A stretch of 60,109 bases of DNA from Aureimonas sp. Leaf427 (lineage in GTDB: Bacteria; Pseudomonadota; Alphaproteobacteria; Rhizobiales; Rhizobiaceae): assembly GCF_001425485.1 (NCBI RefSeq), contig NZ_LMQW01000016.1, positions 1 to 60,109 of the forward strand, written 5' to 3'. Both the position numbers and the translations under genes were made by a program. The number at the start of each line of letters is the position of its first letter. Position 1 is the first letter of the stretch. Positions 17,628 to 27,248 of this stretch are shown one piece after another. A model generated the notes under the pieces. It saw nothing but the letters and a program-made list of their open reading frames with translations, did not search any database and was not told the origin of the DNA.

Positions 17628-17887
17628 ATCTCTTTCGACCCTAAGACGGAATTCGAGCGCTAGACGCTTCCTTTCCGTCTCGGAGAATGGTCACAATCCT
17701 GTCTGAGTCGCAAGCTCCGTCGTAAGGGCCTTACCTGCTGAACGAGTGTCTCCGCATTTTAGAGCTCCAAGATCGAAAGAAGTTTGGTTTTGCTCTCAAT
17801 AGAACGCAGCCCGTTTTGACCGGACAGGCAGCATAGCCAATAAGGCATAGGCTCTCGCCGATGAAAACGACTATGCGGAGGCTCCCG

Positions 17888-19103
17888 ATGTCCGTTTCGC
17901 GGGTCGAGGTGATCACCTATGTTAGCGCTGGCGGGAATGTTCGACGGCCGAGAAGGTCCGTCCTGTCGAGGAAACGATGCAGCCGGGCATGAGCGTGTCC
18001 TTCGTGGGACGCCCGGCAGGCGTCTCACCGTCTCAGCTCTTTAACTGGAGGCGCCGGATACTGGAGGGCGAACATGCTGCCGTCCAGATGGACGAGGACG
18101 TGGTCGGCACATCGAGGATTCACGATCTGGAGAAGCGGGTCCGCGACCTCAAGCACCTGCGCGACCGCAAGACGATAGAGAACGAGATCCTAGAAGAGGC
18201 GCTCGATCTCGTCCGCCCAGAAAACGGTCGTCGCCTTTGTTGTCCTGGCGCAACCAGACGGACGGTTCTTGGGTCGAGCGCCGTGGCACAGTCGCTTGAC
18301 GTCGCTTGCTCCCGCAGCAGGGAGCGACGTGGCAGGACGGTGACGCCGCGGAGGTCCATACCCCAAGGCCGAGGAGGCCGAGTTCCCGGGGCCGATCTGG
18401 GCTATCGTCGATGCTCGGCTAACTTACGGCTACCCCTGGCCGACAGGCGATTGCTTGCAATCGATGAGAGGCGGCGTTTGACGGTACTGCTAAAACGTTG
18501 CCGACGAGCTGAGAGGCGCTCGACAGTTAATGAGTAGCGGGTTCTGCGGATCACGCCTTACCGCTGGAGCGCCATACTGCCCGGCGGCTTGGCGGAACGC
18601 ATTACGGCGTGGCCGTCGCGCTGCTTTCAGACGTGCGTCGGTGTTCCGACCGTCTGGAGATTCATGGCCGCATCCGCGGAGTCGCGCGCATCTCGTTCGT
18701 GCTTGATGCCTGCGACCGCGGAATCATCGCCTGGTAGGCCGTGGCACCGGCCGGCATCTTCGATAAGATGGTTTGCGGAAGTCAAACGTCGCTTCGGCAT
18801 GACCAAGGCGCCGCATGCTGCCGAATGGCCGTTGGACGACGGCAGCGCCTAAATCGCGAAGGACATTGCCAACACCGCGCGACCCTTGGCCTGAAGCTGC
18901 TTACCACGCTCGTCCGCAGCCCGGAGTTGAACGGCGTGTCGGAAGCCCTCGTGAAAACTCTGAAGCGCGAATACGCCAGCATCTTGATCCTGCACGACGG
19001 CCCTGCCATCTGCGCATTGCTCTTTGACAGGAACGAGGACTATCGCGAGGTACACCTACGCTCAAGCCTGAAGTTAGCCGCCACGCGAGTTCATCAGACG
19101 TAG
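17888..19103 (+). pseudogene. Degenerate IS2-like (IS3 family) element
   Basis: Fragments of an IS2-type OrfA and OrfB are scattered over all frames. OrfA is recognisable from SVSRVEVITYVSAGG and, after a frame change, PGMSVSFVGRPAGVSPSQLF and the coiled coil IHDLEKRVRDLKHLRDRKTI. OrfB survives as pieces near 18660-18740 and as LNGVSEALVKTLKREYASIL, the region holding the catalytic Glu. Multiple stops and frameshifts show it is long dead. It separates repA from the second parS copy. Confidence 0.75.
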
Positions 19104-19166
19104 CGCCCAAACCCGACCGCCGCCTCTCCGACAAAACGGGGTCCACTCCAGTTCAGAGCTCAGGTG

Positions 19167-19182
19167 GTTGTCAGCTGACAAC
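19167..19182. promoter_or_regulatory. parS: Second parS copy upstream of repA
   Basis: GTTGTCAGCTGACAAC is identical to the 16-bp palindrome inside repB. It lies about 1.5 kb upstream of the repA start, between two decayed insertion sequences. repABC plasmids often have parS near either end of the operon, so the IS remnant probably pushed this site away from repA. Confidence 0.8.
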
Positions 19183-19499
19183 TCTAGCTCGATCGCTGCT
19201 TGCCGGAGCAGGAAGACTACTCGGTCCAGAAATGTCTCAGAACGGCGACACGCAGGGCAGTCGGAACTTTGGGTGCTGGGCACCAACCATCAATTATAGC
19301 GTAGTCGTGGATGCGAGCAAACATTCTCGAAATCGTCGGAAGTGTGCGAATGTTTTGTACGGCAAGTCGTCCTTTCCAGCGGCGCATGCGGTTTATGCCA
19401 GATCCGACTCGTTCACGATCACGCTCCCTCTGCCCGTCCGCCAGCCGAAACAGATCGCTTATAATCAGGCTCCTCACGGAGCTTGGGTAAGATCGCCGC

Positions 19500-20219
19500 C
19501 CTGGCTGCGTCCGTTCTCTCTCAGGAGCCGTGGCAAGCCCAGGGTCGATGACCGGCGGGTTCTGAGCGGTATCACCTTCGTCAATCGCGACCTGCTCTGC
19601 TGGCGGGATGCACCGAGGGACTATAGTCTCGCCAAGAGGCTCTACAATTGATGGAAGCGCTGGAGCACGATGTGCATCTTCGTACGCATGATGGAAGGGT
19701 TGGCTGCTGCGGGGGCCGAGCCGAAGACGGTGATGATTGACGCGACCTGCGTAAAGGCGCACCGCGCGGCGTCGAGCTTGGCGGTCAAAAAAGGGGCTTG
19801 GGCGACTGATCGGCCGCACCAAAGGCGGCATGAACACCAAGGTCCACGCCGTCACGGATGCAAGCGGTCGCCCCTTGAGCCTCTTCATGACCGCCGGGCA
19901 AGTTAGCGATTACACGGGAGCGGCCGTTCTGCTGGACGATTCGCTGAAGTCGCAGTGGCTGCTCGACAATCGCGGTTATAATGCGGACTGGTTCATAGAT
20001 GCCTCGCCGGCGAAACGCATCCGGGCCTGCATTTCCGGTCGCAAATCGCGGTTTGAGCCCGTCAAATACGACAAGCGCCGCTACAGGCGCCGCAGCCGCA
20101 TCGAGATCATGTTCGAACGCCTAAAGGACTGGTGACGCGTCGCCACCTGTTACGACCGGTGTTCGACCGTCTTCTGCTCGGCCATCGCGCTCGCGGCTAC
20201 CGTTCTGTTTTGGCTCTAA
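19500..20219 (+). pseudogene. Degenerate IS5 family (IS427-like) transposase
   Basis: The plus strand reads RGKPRVDDRRVLSGITFVNR, then DLLCWRDAPRDYSLAKRLYN followed by a stop. Next come KTVMIDATCVKAHRAASSLA, a frameshift near 19800, and GRTKGGMNTKVHAVTDASGR through SRIEIMFERLKDW. A TGA at 20133 replaces the usual Arg codon, after which the conserved end RVATCYDRCSTVF ... ALAATVLFW is still readable to 20219. These are the conserved blocks of an IS427-type transposase, with at least two stops and one frameshift. Confidence 0.8.
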
Positions 20220-21414
20220 CCGATGACCTGACCCTTGTCCGGATCGGCGGCTCGGCCTCCATGAAGTTAAACATTCCGTCGATCGTATTAACGATGTAGG
20301 CGCCGATCTGCTCGACGATGAAACCTAGCGGCATCATTGCGAAAGGCGAGCCGCCAGTCAGGCGACAAAGCGGTGGACCTCATTAGAATACAGATATGTC
20401 GACATCAAACCGGGCAGTCGAAAATCTTGAGGGCGTCTGATACGCAGCAGACATGGAAGCAAAGTCGCGGATCCGTCTCAAATGATCTGGCCGCAGTGCA
20501 AATGCTCCACGAATGACGTCAACGGAGGGCGAAGGGCTTTCGGCCTGGTAACAAACAAGCCGATCGACAACAGGCAGCCGCCTCTCAACCAAAGATCCCA
20601 TATCATTACCGCGGTCGGACTAAATCTCAGTCAGCCGGCTTTCAGTTTAGGCCTTTTACAGACAGTGGCCGCGTTATCGTCCCGCACGCTCTGGAGCGTT
20701 CGTTATTCATGCAAATTTTGGGGCACTCTCAACCCTGTTGGGTGAGAACTAAGGAGTGTGCTCATGCGAGCCACAGGACGATTGAAATCGGCGCCTATGG
20801 CCCCGCGGTCCCGCGATCTGCATCATTCTGTGAACCAACTTGAGCGGCCCCAAAGTGTCGCTCGGCGGAATGTCGATGCAGGATTGCAAGCAGTTGCGGA
20901 CGTTGCTCACCGACGGGGTTGGCGAAAAAAAGCGTCTACTAAGGCTTGGCGATCATAATGCGCGCTTGGCGCAATATAGACTCCGGCCTGCCGATGCTGA
21001 GCGGACGGCACGGTGAGATTTCCTATCGAACCCTAAGGACCGATCAGTCAGCGCGAGCTCGGCATTGAAACAGTGCTCCTAACGGCGCGCGGCTTTGATC
21101 GGATCCCATCCCTCGCAAGCGGCCTGAACTGCATCAACAGGCTGGAAACGTAACCGCACAACGCGGCGACGAATGGAACGACAATCACTGTGCCACTGAG
21201 CGGAGCGACCTATGACACGGTAGCGATACCGCTCGTGTTCTTACATTCAATCTGACGTTCAGTCGGCTGCTCTTAGAAAGCAATGCTCTCCGTTGCTTGG
21301 GCTCCCCCGTTGGAACCATGCCAGGATTGTCGAAGGCTGTTCAGATTGACGCCAATAAGGCGATCAGGATCGCCTCGGGCGATGCGCCGTCAGCGACTCC
21401 GGGGGAGGGGGCAA
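20220..21414. other. Long stretch without a recognisable gene
   Basis: About 1.2 kb between the IS5 remnant and the SDR gene contains no convincing coding sequence. A 49-codon ORF at about 20869 (MSMQDCKQLRTLLTDGVGEK) has moderate protein character but no family. The stretch is probably decayed DNA between old insertions; no terminator, tRNA or repeat array was seen. Confidence 0.4.
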
Positions 21415-22230
21415 TCAGTTCGGCATGCCGAACTGCTGGCGTAGGGCCTTGTCGAACAGCCCAGCGGGCATGAAACGGCGGAGCAGGCCCACCTGCCACG
21501 CAACCTTGCCGACGGGGTAGCGCAGCCGCTGGCTCCGGGCCGTGGCAGCGAGTAGAACGGCCTTCGCGACGTCCTCGGGCGTATCGGCCGTGAGCTTGGA
21601 CTTCTGGTAGAACTCGTGAACCCAGGCGCGCCCCGCGTCGTAGTCACCGATCTTGGAATCGGGCTCGAGCGAGCTGCTGTCGAACGAGCCTTGGACGGTG
21701 CCGGGCTCGATCAGCGAAACGCGCACGTTGAAGCCGCGGATCTCGTGGTCGAGCGATTCCAAATAGCCTTCGACCGCATATTTGCTGGCGCCGTAATAGG
21801 CCGAGAACGGCGCCGGCACGAAGCCGAGCGCGGAGCTGAGATTGATGATGCGGCCTTCGCGTCGATGCCGCATCGACGGCAGGACCGCGTTGGTCATCCG
21901 CATGACGCCGAAGAGATTGACGTCGAACAGGGTCTTGATCTGATCGATCGAAGACTCTTCTGCACCCCCGAACAAGCCGAGGCCAGCATTGTTGACAAGA
22001 ACGTCGATCCGCCCGGTCTTCGCGATAACCGTCGAGACGATCGATACCACGGAGGCTTCGTCCGTCACATCGCAGGGCAGCATTGTGATCGGGCCCGTGC
22101 TCTAGCCAACGGTCTTGCGGCTTGTGCCGAAGACCGTGAAGCCGGCCCGCGCCAACTCGCCCGCACTCGCTCGTCCGATCCCGGACGAGGCACCTGTGAC
22201 AAGAGCGACCCTATTAGAACTGAAGGCCAT
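21415..22230 (-). pseudogene. SDR-family oxidoreductase interrupted by an in-frame TAG
   Basis: From ATG 22230 the frame reads MAFSSNRVALVTGASSGIGR, the NAD(P)-binding TGxxxGIG motif of short-chain dehydrogenases. It then meets TAG at 22102-22104 (codon 43) and continues in the same frame: LPCDVTDEASV, VLVNNAGLGLFGG, INLSSALGFVP and the catalytic YYGASKYAVEGYL (Tyr-x-x-x-Lys). Full length would be about 271 residues. A C-to-T change of a Gln codon would produce the amber. The part after the stop (from Met 22083) lacks the cofactor motif and cannot be a functional SDR. It is divergent from a TetR regulator that probably controlled it. Confidence 0.8.
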
Positions 22231-22337
22231 CGCACTCTCCAAAAGGCCGGAGCTCCCGACCGAGACCCAGCATTGGATTATGATTGCTTATTCTTATTAT
22301 TTACGTAATGCAACGACCCGAACCTGGAGGAGCGAAC
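22231..22337. promoter_or_regulatory. Divergent SDR/TetR promoter region
   Basis: This 107-bp AT-rich gap separates the divergent starts. It contains ATTATTTACGTAATGC with the 8-bp palindrome TTACGTAA at 22301-22308, a candidate TetR operator. GGAGGAG at about 22326 serves the TetR gene. Confidence 0.45.
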
Positions 22338-22916
22338 ATGCGTTATGAGAAAGGCCGCAAGGACGCCTCCAAGCGCCGGATCTTGGAGGTCGCGGCGCAG
22401 CGGTTTTGCACCGACGGCATCGCCGCGACGGGCCTTGCCGGCATCATGAGTGATGCGGGCCTGACCAACGGCGCCTTTTATCCGCACTTCAAGTCGAAGG
22501 CGGCGCTGGTCGGCGAGAGCATCGCGTCCGGCATGGAGGGTCAATCGGCGTGGCTGAGCGATCACTTGGCGGCCGGCGGGATCGAGGCGGTTATCGCAGC
22601 TTATCTGTCGCCCGAGCACCGCGACCACCCGGGCCTCGGATGCCCGTCCTCCGCCCTTTTGCCGGAGCTCGGCCGCGAACCGCCCGTGACACGCGCGCTC
22701 TACACCGATCACTTCCTCGCCCTCGCACGGCAGATCGCCGGAAAGCTCGACCCGGATCTGGCGAACCGGGACGGGACGGCGATCGCCCTCTTCGCGACGC
22801 TGATCGGCACGATGCAACTGGCCCGGGCCATCGACCGGCCCGACGTCTCGGATCGAATCCTCGCCCACGGCGCAGACGCCGCCCGCGCGCTGGCGAGGCA
22901 AGGTATATTCGCATGA
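22338..22916 (+). CDS. TetR family transcriptional regulator
   Basis: The 192-residue protein starts at ATG 22338 with GGAGGAG upstream. The N-terminal TetR helix-turn-helix is clear: KRRILEVAAQRFCTDGIAAT, then LAGIMSDAGLTNGAFYPHFK. The C-terminal ligand domain resembles TetR_C regulators of the type often divergent from SDR or oxidoreductase genes. The likely target is the divergent SDR gene, now an amber pseudogene, so the regulator may be orphaned. Confidence 0.9.
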   Translation: MRYEKGRKDASKRRILEVAAQRFCTDGIAATGLAGIMSDAGLTNGAFYPHFKSKAALVGESIASGMEGQSAWLSDHLAAGGIEAVIAAYLSPEHRDHPGLGCPSSALLPELGREPPVTRALYTDHFLALARQIAGKLDPDLANRDGTAIALFATLIGTMQLARAIDRPDVSDRILAHGADAARALARQGIFA

Positions 22917-23191
22917 CGGTATCGCGACCGGCGGATGATGATCCAAGCGGCGAGGGCGGGTGACTGTACGGACCGACCGACGACCCGGAAGATTCGTCGG
23001 CCTCGACCTTGGATGCCGGCTCTTGGCTGGGCAGAACCGACTGGAGCTTCCCTTGAACACTTTGACAACGCTGCTACGTCGCCGAGGTAAAGTCCAGCGG
23101 CGGTGCTCGATAGAGCTTCCTTTCAACCCACATGAGGCAGAAGACGCATAGGATCTACTGCGAAAGGGAAGGATAATAAATTATCGTTGGG

Positions 23192-23745
23192 GTGCGATCC
23201 TCGCGAGCGGACACACACCGTCAAGCGGCTCGCCGGGCGGTGCGTGGAGGATCTGATGGTTGCCCCCGCGCGCAAGGCGGGGGCATGGCGCAAGAAGCCT
23301 TCGCCCCCTCGCTGATCTTCGAGGCCTTCCCCGAGCTTCGGTTCAAGCCGGCGACGCGCTGCGAGAATGCTTGCGCCTCCGGCACGGCTATTATCCCTGC
23401 CGACATCCCGGCCATCAAAGCGGGGCATACGCAAACCGTTCTCGTGATCAGTGCGGAGACGATGACCTTCCAACTTATCCCTAGACGTGATCCGCGCACT
23501 TGGCTGCGCCGGCTATTAAAACGATCCGGCGGAGGCCAAGCTAAGCCTCCCGCAGTTCTACTACCTGGACATCGACGCCTATTCCGGACCCTCGGCGATG
23601 CGTCCGCGACCCTGACCACCACCGCCGTCAAGAACCATGCGAAAACGCTTCGCAATTCGCGCGCCCTGGATGCATTGCGACGTCAAGCTTGCCCTCTGCA
23701 ACACGGTTTCGAATGAGAAGCCGCTGGTCGCCGCGCCTTCAGACG
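23192..23745 (+). pseudogene. Thiolase / acetyl-CoA acetyltransferase remnant
   Basis: Pieces of a thiolase are readable in different frames. AFPELRFKPATRCENACASG surrounds the active-site Cys (ENACASG), followed by HTQTVLVISAETMT. Later come TTTAVKNHAKTLRNSRALDA and, after a frameshift, DVKLALCNTVSNEKPLVAAP. These correspond to the N-terminal active site and middle of SCP-x/thiolase-like proteins, with a large internal deletion and frameshifts. With the neighbouring SDR it may have formed a lipid or alcohol degradation module. Confidence 0.65.
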
Positions 23746-23778
23746 AACATCGTTTCTATCTCATTCGATCTGTATCAC

Positions 23779-24156
23779 TTACCAATTACGCGTCGCCCGC
23801 CGCCACGCCTCCAGAAAATATTGCTCAGCGACCGCGACTTTCATGATCCCGCCAGTCATCTGCGAAGCGCGCTGAATTGAGATCAACCCAATACTCTGGA
23901 GAGCGTCCAGTTTGTCTTGTTGTGATGCAATCGGACCAACAGCCCGTTCCAAATCATCGATAATGACGCAACCAGATCGGGTTTCCAGATCTGCAATTGT
24001 AAGAAATAGGCCGATCGCTTCGCAGGCAAAGTTAGCACTGACAAATTTGCTACGTAGCATCGAGAAAGCTGAACCTATAAGTTCATGGCTGATGCGATAC
24101 GATCTCGTTTTGTCGAATTCTGACACAGCACTTTCCTCAGCGTGGAACTTCAGCAC
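23779..24156 (-). CDS. Hypothetical regulator-like protein downstream of luxI
   Basis: The 125-residue protein has a helical N-terminal half (SYRISHELIGSAFSMLRSKF) and a C-terminal part that may form a winged helix (ASQQDKLDALQSIGLISIQR). No family is firmly recognised. It begins 42 bp after luxI on the same strand, so it is probably cotranscribed with the synthase. Its size and predicted fold recall the MarR-like gene at 26275-26628. A role in quorum-sensing control is suggested by context only. Confidence 0.55.
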   Translation of the reverse strand: MLKFHAEESAVSEFDKTRSYRISHELIGSAFSMLRSKFVSANFACEAIGLFLTIADLETRSGCVIIDDLERAVGPIASQQDKLDALQSIGLISIQRASQMTGGIMKVAVAEQYFLEAWRRATRNW

Positions 24157-24198
24157 GGTAAAGCTCCGCGCTATAGGAGGATGCTTAGAAGATTACCG

Positions 24199-24852
24199 TC
24201 AGGCGGCGTGTTCGATTTCGCTGTAGCCATCTTCGAGAACAGTCACTGGAAGCGCGCCAGCGCGCCTTAGACTGCTACGCATATCGTCGTCGGTGCCAAA
24301 CAAGCCGGCGTAGGTCATCACCTTTCCGATGCGTGTCGGCACTCCGATCACCTCCGCCGTACAGTCTGCCGACCTGAAAATCCGTGCCATCCTGGCATCG
24401 TAGACTGACACAACAAACTCAACGCCGGCCATTTGGCACACTTCCACAATGCCGTAGAGTAGCTCCAGTGTGACTCGATTCAGCAGCTTACCCGCTACTC
24501 CGTCAGTCGCCCTGTTCGAAAGGGTCGGATCGATCGAGAAGCGCGAACTCTCCCATATGACGGGGCTTTCGACGATTTGTCCGCTGGGAAGTAGCTGCGG
24601 AAAGACATCTCGAAGCATGTTCGGCCCGGTCGTCATCAGCAGCCGGACCGACCCTCGCACCACGCCAGTCAACGGATCGATAGAAAGTAGATACAGCGGC
24701 TCCTCATCGTCGAACTGATCCACCTCACGGCCATTTACGACATGAACATCCCATCCGAGCCGCTCATGGAAAACGGCGGCGCGGATGCGATGCATCTGGT
24801 CCAACGCCTCAGCGTGAATTTTCTGCTGTCCGGGTTTCACAACTCTGATCAA
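24199..24852 (-). CDS. Acyl-homoserine-lactone synthase (LuxI family)
   Basis: The 217-residue LuxI-type enzyme makes an N-acyl-homoserine lactone from SAM and an acyl carrier protein. The conserved residues are present: Arg24 and Phe28 (MHRIRAAVFHERLGW), Trp34, Asp45 and Asp48 (REVDQFDDEEP), Arg70 (GVVRGSVRLL), Phe84, Glu101 and Arg104 (VIWESSRFSID). Length is typical. It lies about 80 bp downstream of luxR on the same strand. Context beside a conjugative T4SS suggests quorum control of plasmid transfer, as in Ti and symbiotic plasmids; the signal itself cannot be predicted. Confidence 0.95.
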   Translation of the reverse strand: MIRVVKPGQQKIHAEALDQMHRIRAAVFHERLGWDVHVVNGREVDQFDDEEPLYLLSIDPLTGVVRGSVRLLMTTGPNMLRDVFPQLLPSGQIVESPVIWESSRFSIDPTLSNRATDGVAGKLLNRVTLELLYGIVEVCQMAGVEFVVSVYDARMARIFRSADCTAEVIGVPTRIGKVMTYAGLFGTDDDMRSSLRRAGALPVTVLEDGYSEIEHAA

Positions 24853-24910
24853 CGTCGCATCTCCTTGGTTAAGTGAGCGACGTCATTTCGATCCGTTCAT
24901 GTCGTAAGAA

Positions 24911-24932
24911 AACTCGGCGAAAACGCCAAGTT
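24911..24932. promoter_or_regulatory. Imperfect inverted repeat between luxR and luxI
   Basis: AACTCGGCG and CGCCAAGTT flank a central AAAA, giving a 22-bp imperfect palindrome that touches the luxR stop codon and is about 60 bp upstream of luxI. It could be a LuxR binding site (lux box) activating luxI, or a weak terminator of luxR. The position favours a lux-type box. Confidence 0.4.
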
Positions 24933-25672
24933 TACAGCCGGGGCATAAGCAGATTGTAATTCAAGGCTTTTGCAACCGCTTGCGTCGTTGTCACTACGTT
25001 CAATTTCTTGCGAGCATTCTCAAGGTAGGCGCGGACTGTTCGATCTGAAAGATTCAGGATTGTGGCGCAATCTTCTGCTGACTTACCTTCAGCGGTCCAG
25101 ATTAGGCACTCAACCTCTCGGCTGCTGAGAACGATGTCGTCCTGCTCTGCATGTTGAAGGCGCAGCACCATCTCATGAAAGAGCATGGCAAGAACTTGGA
25201 AGTCACGCATGTAGAGTACTCGCATCTCCTCCCAAGCCGCTGCGGACAGATCGCTGGTAATCGAAAACAATGCGCGCTCTCCCCGTCGGCCGCGAAGAGG
25301 GATGGTCAGTCCGCGTTTTCCGATGCCAAACTCAGAGGCCTCGCCGAAAAACCGTTTGAGCTTTGCCTCTCCGTTTGAGAATTGTCCCCAATCAAATGGC
25401 AACATTTGTATGAATCCATTCCGGATCGCGGGATCAATATCGACGAAACGTCGCGCCTTGTAGTGTTCCACCCAGTCTAACGAATACGTAACTTCAAGAT
25501 AGGGTTCGCTGAGCGGCGTTCCCGGCATATTGACCGCGAGGTATGCAATATGGCGCAGCTCATAGAGCTTGATAACTTGTCTGAGGAATGCCTGAACTCC
25601 ATCCGCAGAGTCGATGGATGCGAGCTTTTCCAACATCAAGAAATACGTCTGATTGCGCGGCGCGACGACCAT
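24932..25672 (-). CDS. LuxR family quorum-sensing regulator
   Basis: The 246-residue protein has an autoinducer-binding domain (residues about 20-165) with the conserved Trp, Tyr, Asp, Pro set (SLDWVEHYKARRFVDIDPAI, LPFDWGQF) and the Gly of GLTIPLRG. The LuxR helix-turn-helix is at about 178-240 (LSSREVECLIWTAEGKSAED, LNLSDRTVRAYLENARKKLN). It should bind the AHL made by the adjacent luxI and activate luxI, and perhaps the virB operon 2 kb away. Confidence 0.95.
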   Translation of the reverse strand: MVVAPRNQTYFLMLEKLASIDSADGVQAFLRQVIKLYELRHIAYLAVNMPGTPLSEPYLEVTYSLDWVEHYKARRFVDIDPAIRNGFIQMLPFDWGQFSNGEAKLKRFFGEASEFGIGKRGLTIPLRGRRGERALFSITSDLSAAAWEEMRVLYMRDFQVLAMLFHEMVLRLQHAEQDDIVLSSREVECLIWTAEGKSAEDCATILNLSDRTVRAYLENARKKLNVVTTTQAVAKALNYNLLMPRL

Positions 25673-25720
25673 CCTAAACTCCCTAGTCGCGGATCATACG
25701 CCGTGAGCCGTCAGAGATGG

Positions 25721-25948
25721 CTACAATTGATCTTTATCCGTTTCCGTCAGCAACGCGGCCGGGGTCACGTTCAGATTGATAGCAATCTTGACAATCATAT
25801 CCAATGACGGATTGCGGACGCCGCGTTCAATGCCGGATATATAGGTCCGATCAATCTTCGACTCGTCGGCAAATGCCTCTTGCGACATTTTCAGAGCTAG
25901 TCGGGCCGATCTGACATTCTTGGCTATGATTTTCCGATACTTCTCCAT
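25721..25948 (-). CDS. XRE-family helix-turn-helix regulator
   Basis: From ATG 25948 the 75-residue product starts EKYRKIIAKNVRSARLALKM, the usual beginning of a short SinR/XRE domain. It continues SQEAFADESKIDRTYISGIE and RGVRNPSLDMIVKIAINLNV. An alternative GTG start at 25984 adds 12 residues without clear function. It consists of a single DNA-binding domain. It lies 49 bp upstream of luxR on the same strand and may be cotranscribed with the quorum-sensing genes or repress them. Confidence 0.85.
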   Translation of the reverse strand: MEKYRKIIAKNVRSARLALKMSQEAFADESKIDRTYISGIERGVRNPSLDMIVKIAINLNVTPAALLTETDKDQL

Positions 25949-26274
25949 TCCGCGATTCCCATAGAATGCATCCTCATCGTCCACAGACTGATCGTCTCAT
26001 TTTTAAGGGTAGGGCTGACGGAGGCCCCCATCCACCTTCACCAAATTGAATGCGCGATCGCGAGCCAAGACCCTCGCAGCGTCAGACAGACCGATCTCAG
26101 CGGCAACTAACGTGGGTCTGGAAAATGGATGCGCCGCGAGATTCTGCGAAGCAGTCCTCGCTGCCGCAAAATGCACCCACAGCTCCAAAATCGAGTATCT
26201 TGTCTGGAAATGAACCCAGCCGCAGCATCACAAAATAGCTCGGCACTACTGTCTTAAGCCTGCGCTGGCGTAAT

Positions 26275-26628
26275 TTACACGTTATCGAAATGGCGCAAGC
26301 GATCAAAGATCGATTCAGGAATATGAAACAGTCGTGCCCTGCCGCGACCCATAGAGTTCGTTGTTTTGGTTTCCACTAACAGTCCGCGTAGAACCAGAAA
26401 AGCCACAGCTTCATCAACGCCACCGCGAGTTAACCCCGTCGTTTCCGTAATGTTGGCGACCGTCAACGGCTTATTGCCTATGTGCATATCATACAGCACC
26501 GTCATCATTCCGACTTGCTTCAGCCTCGAAGAAGCTGTCTCGTCGTCGAGCGGCTTATTCATAATCTCCCGTAAGATAATCGCTGCAAACGATAGGCTAT
26601 GCCACTGGCCGTCGAATTGACTTGGCAT
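26275..26628 (-). CDS. MarR-like winged-helix regulator
   Basis: The 117-residue protein shows a winged helix: SRLKQVGMMTVLYDMHIGNK, then PLTVANITETTGLTRGGVDE, AVAFLVLRGLLVETKTTNSM and a GRGRARLF wing. This is the MarR/HTH_27 arrangement. It is divergent from the TrbM-like gene that opens the T4SS operon (gap 26629-26717), so it is a good candidate local regulator of conjugation. Confidence 0.75.
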   Translation of the reverse strand: MPSQFDGQWHSLSFAAIILREIMNKPLDDETASSRLKQVGMMTVLYDMHIGNKPLTVANITETTGLTRGGVDEAVAFLVLRGLLVETKTTNSMGRGRARLFHIPESIFDRLRHFDNV

Positions 26629-26717
26629 CGGTTTAAGCGCCCTGTATGAAGCGATTAAGAGGGCTGCAAAATGCTAGGTCTCTGGTGGTTCTGAGGTCTT
26701 CCGCAGGGGTGTCGAGC

Positions 26718-27245
26718 ATGAAATTCACCGGTGTCCGAACTTACTTCGCGCTTGTCGTGGTCGCTTCAGCCTACATGATTCTGAGCAGTCGTGCGCATGC
26801 GGATGAATGGGGCTGCGAAGTTATTCTTTGCCTTTCGAACCCCGGCGGGCCAACGCAGTTCGCCGCCTGCCGCCCTCCCATCGAGAAGCTCTGGCACGAG
26901 CTCGCCAAAGGCCGTTCGTTCCCGACCTGCCGCGGCGTCGGCTTCTCCGCATCACAGCCAGGCGATGAGCCTTACTACTGCAACACGGGTTTCCGCCTGA
27001 CGTCCCGCTACGGTGTAGAAAACCGAGAAGCCGCGTGCGTTTCGCTCGCGCCTCGTGAGGTCAGCAGTTCGCGATGCGCCTTACGCGATAGCGGTAGGGA
27101 ACGCCGGATGCCGGCTCGCTGGGTACGAGACGGGGATCGCCTAGTTTGCAAGGCGACGGTTACGACGGCGCCGAACCGCCGCGACAAGCCCCGCTTTATC
27201 GACATCACCATCGAAGGCCAAAGTCGGCAGCGCGTCTGGTTTTAA
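26718..27245 (+). CDS. TrbM/KikA-like conjugation protein
   Basis: The 175-residue protein starts at ATG 26718 (MKFTGVRTYFALVVVASAYM), a signal peptide ending SSRAHA. The mature part opens with EWGCEVILCLSNPGGPTQFA and RPPIEKLWHELAKGRSFPTC. The Cys pattern and C-E-x-I-L-C-L box resemble TrbM/KikA/MpfK periplasmic proteins of conjugation systems. It has about eight cysteines. It lies 3 bp before virB1 and is probably the first gene of the T4SS operon. Assignment rests on motif pattern and context. Confidence 0.65.
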   Translation: MKFTGVRTYFALVVVASAYMILSSRAHADEWGCEVILCLSNPGGPTQFAACRPPIEKLWHELAKGRSFPTCRGVGFSASQPGDEPYYCNTGFRLTSRYGVENREAACVSLAPREVSSSRCALRDSGRERRMPARWVRDGDRLVCKATVTTAPNRRDKPRFIDITIEGQSRQRVWF

Positions 27246-27248
27246 TCC

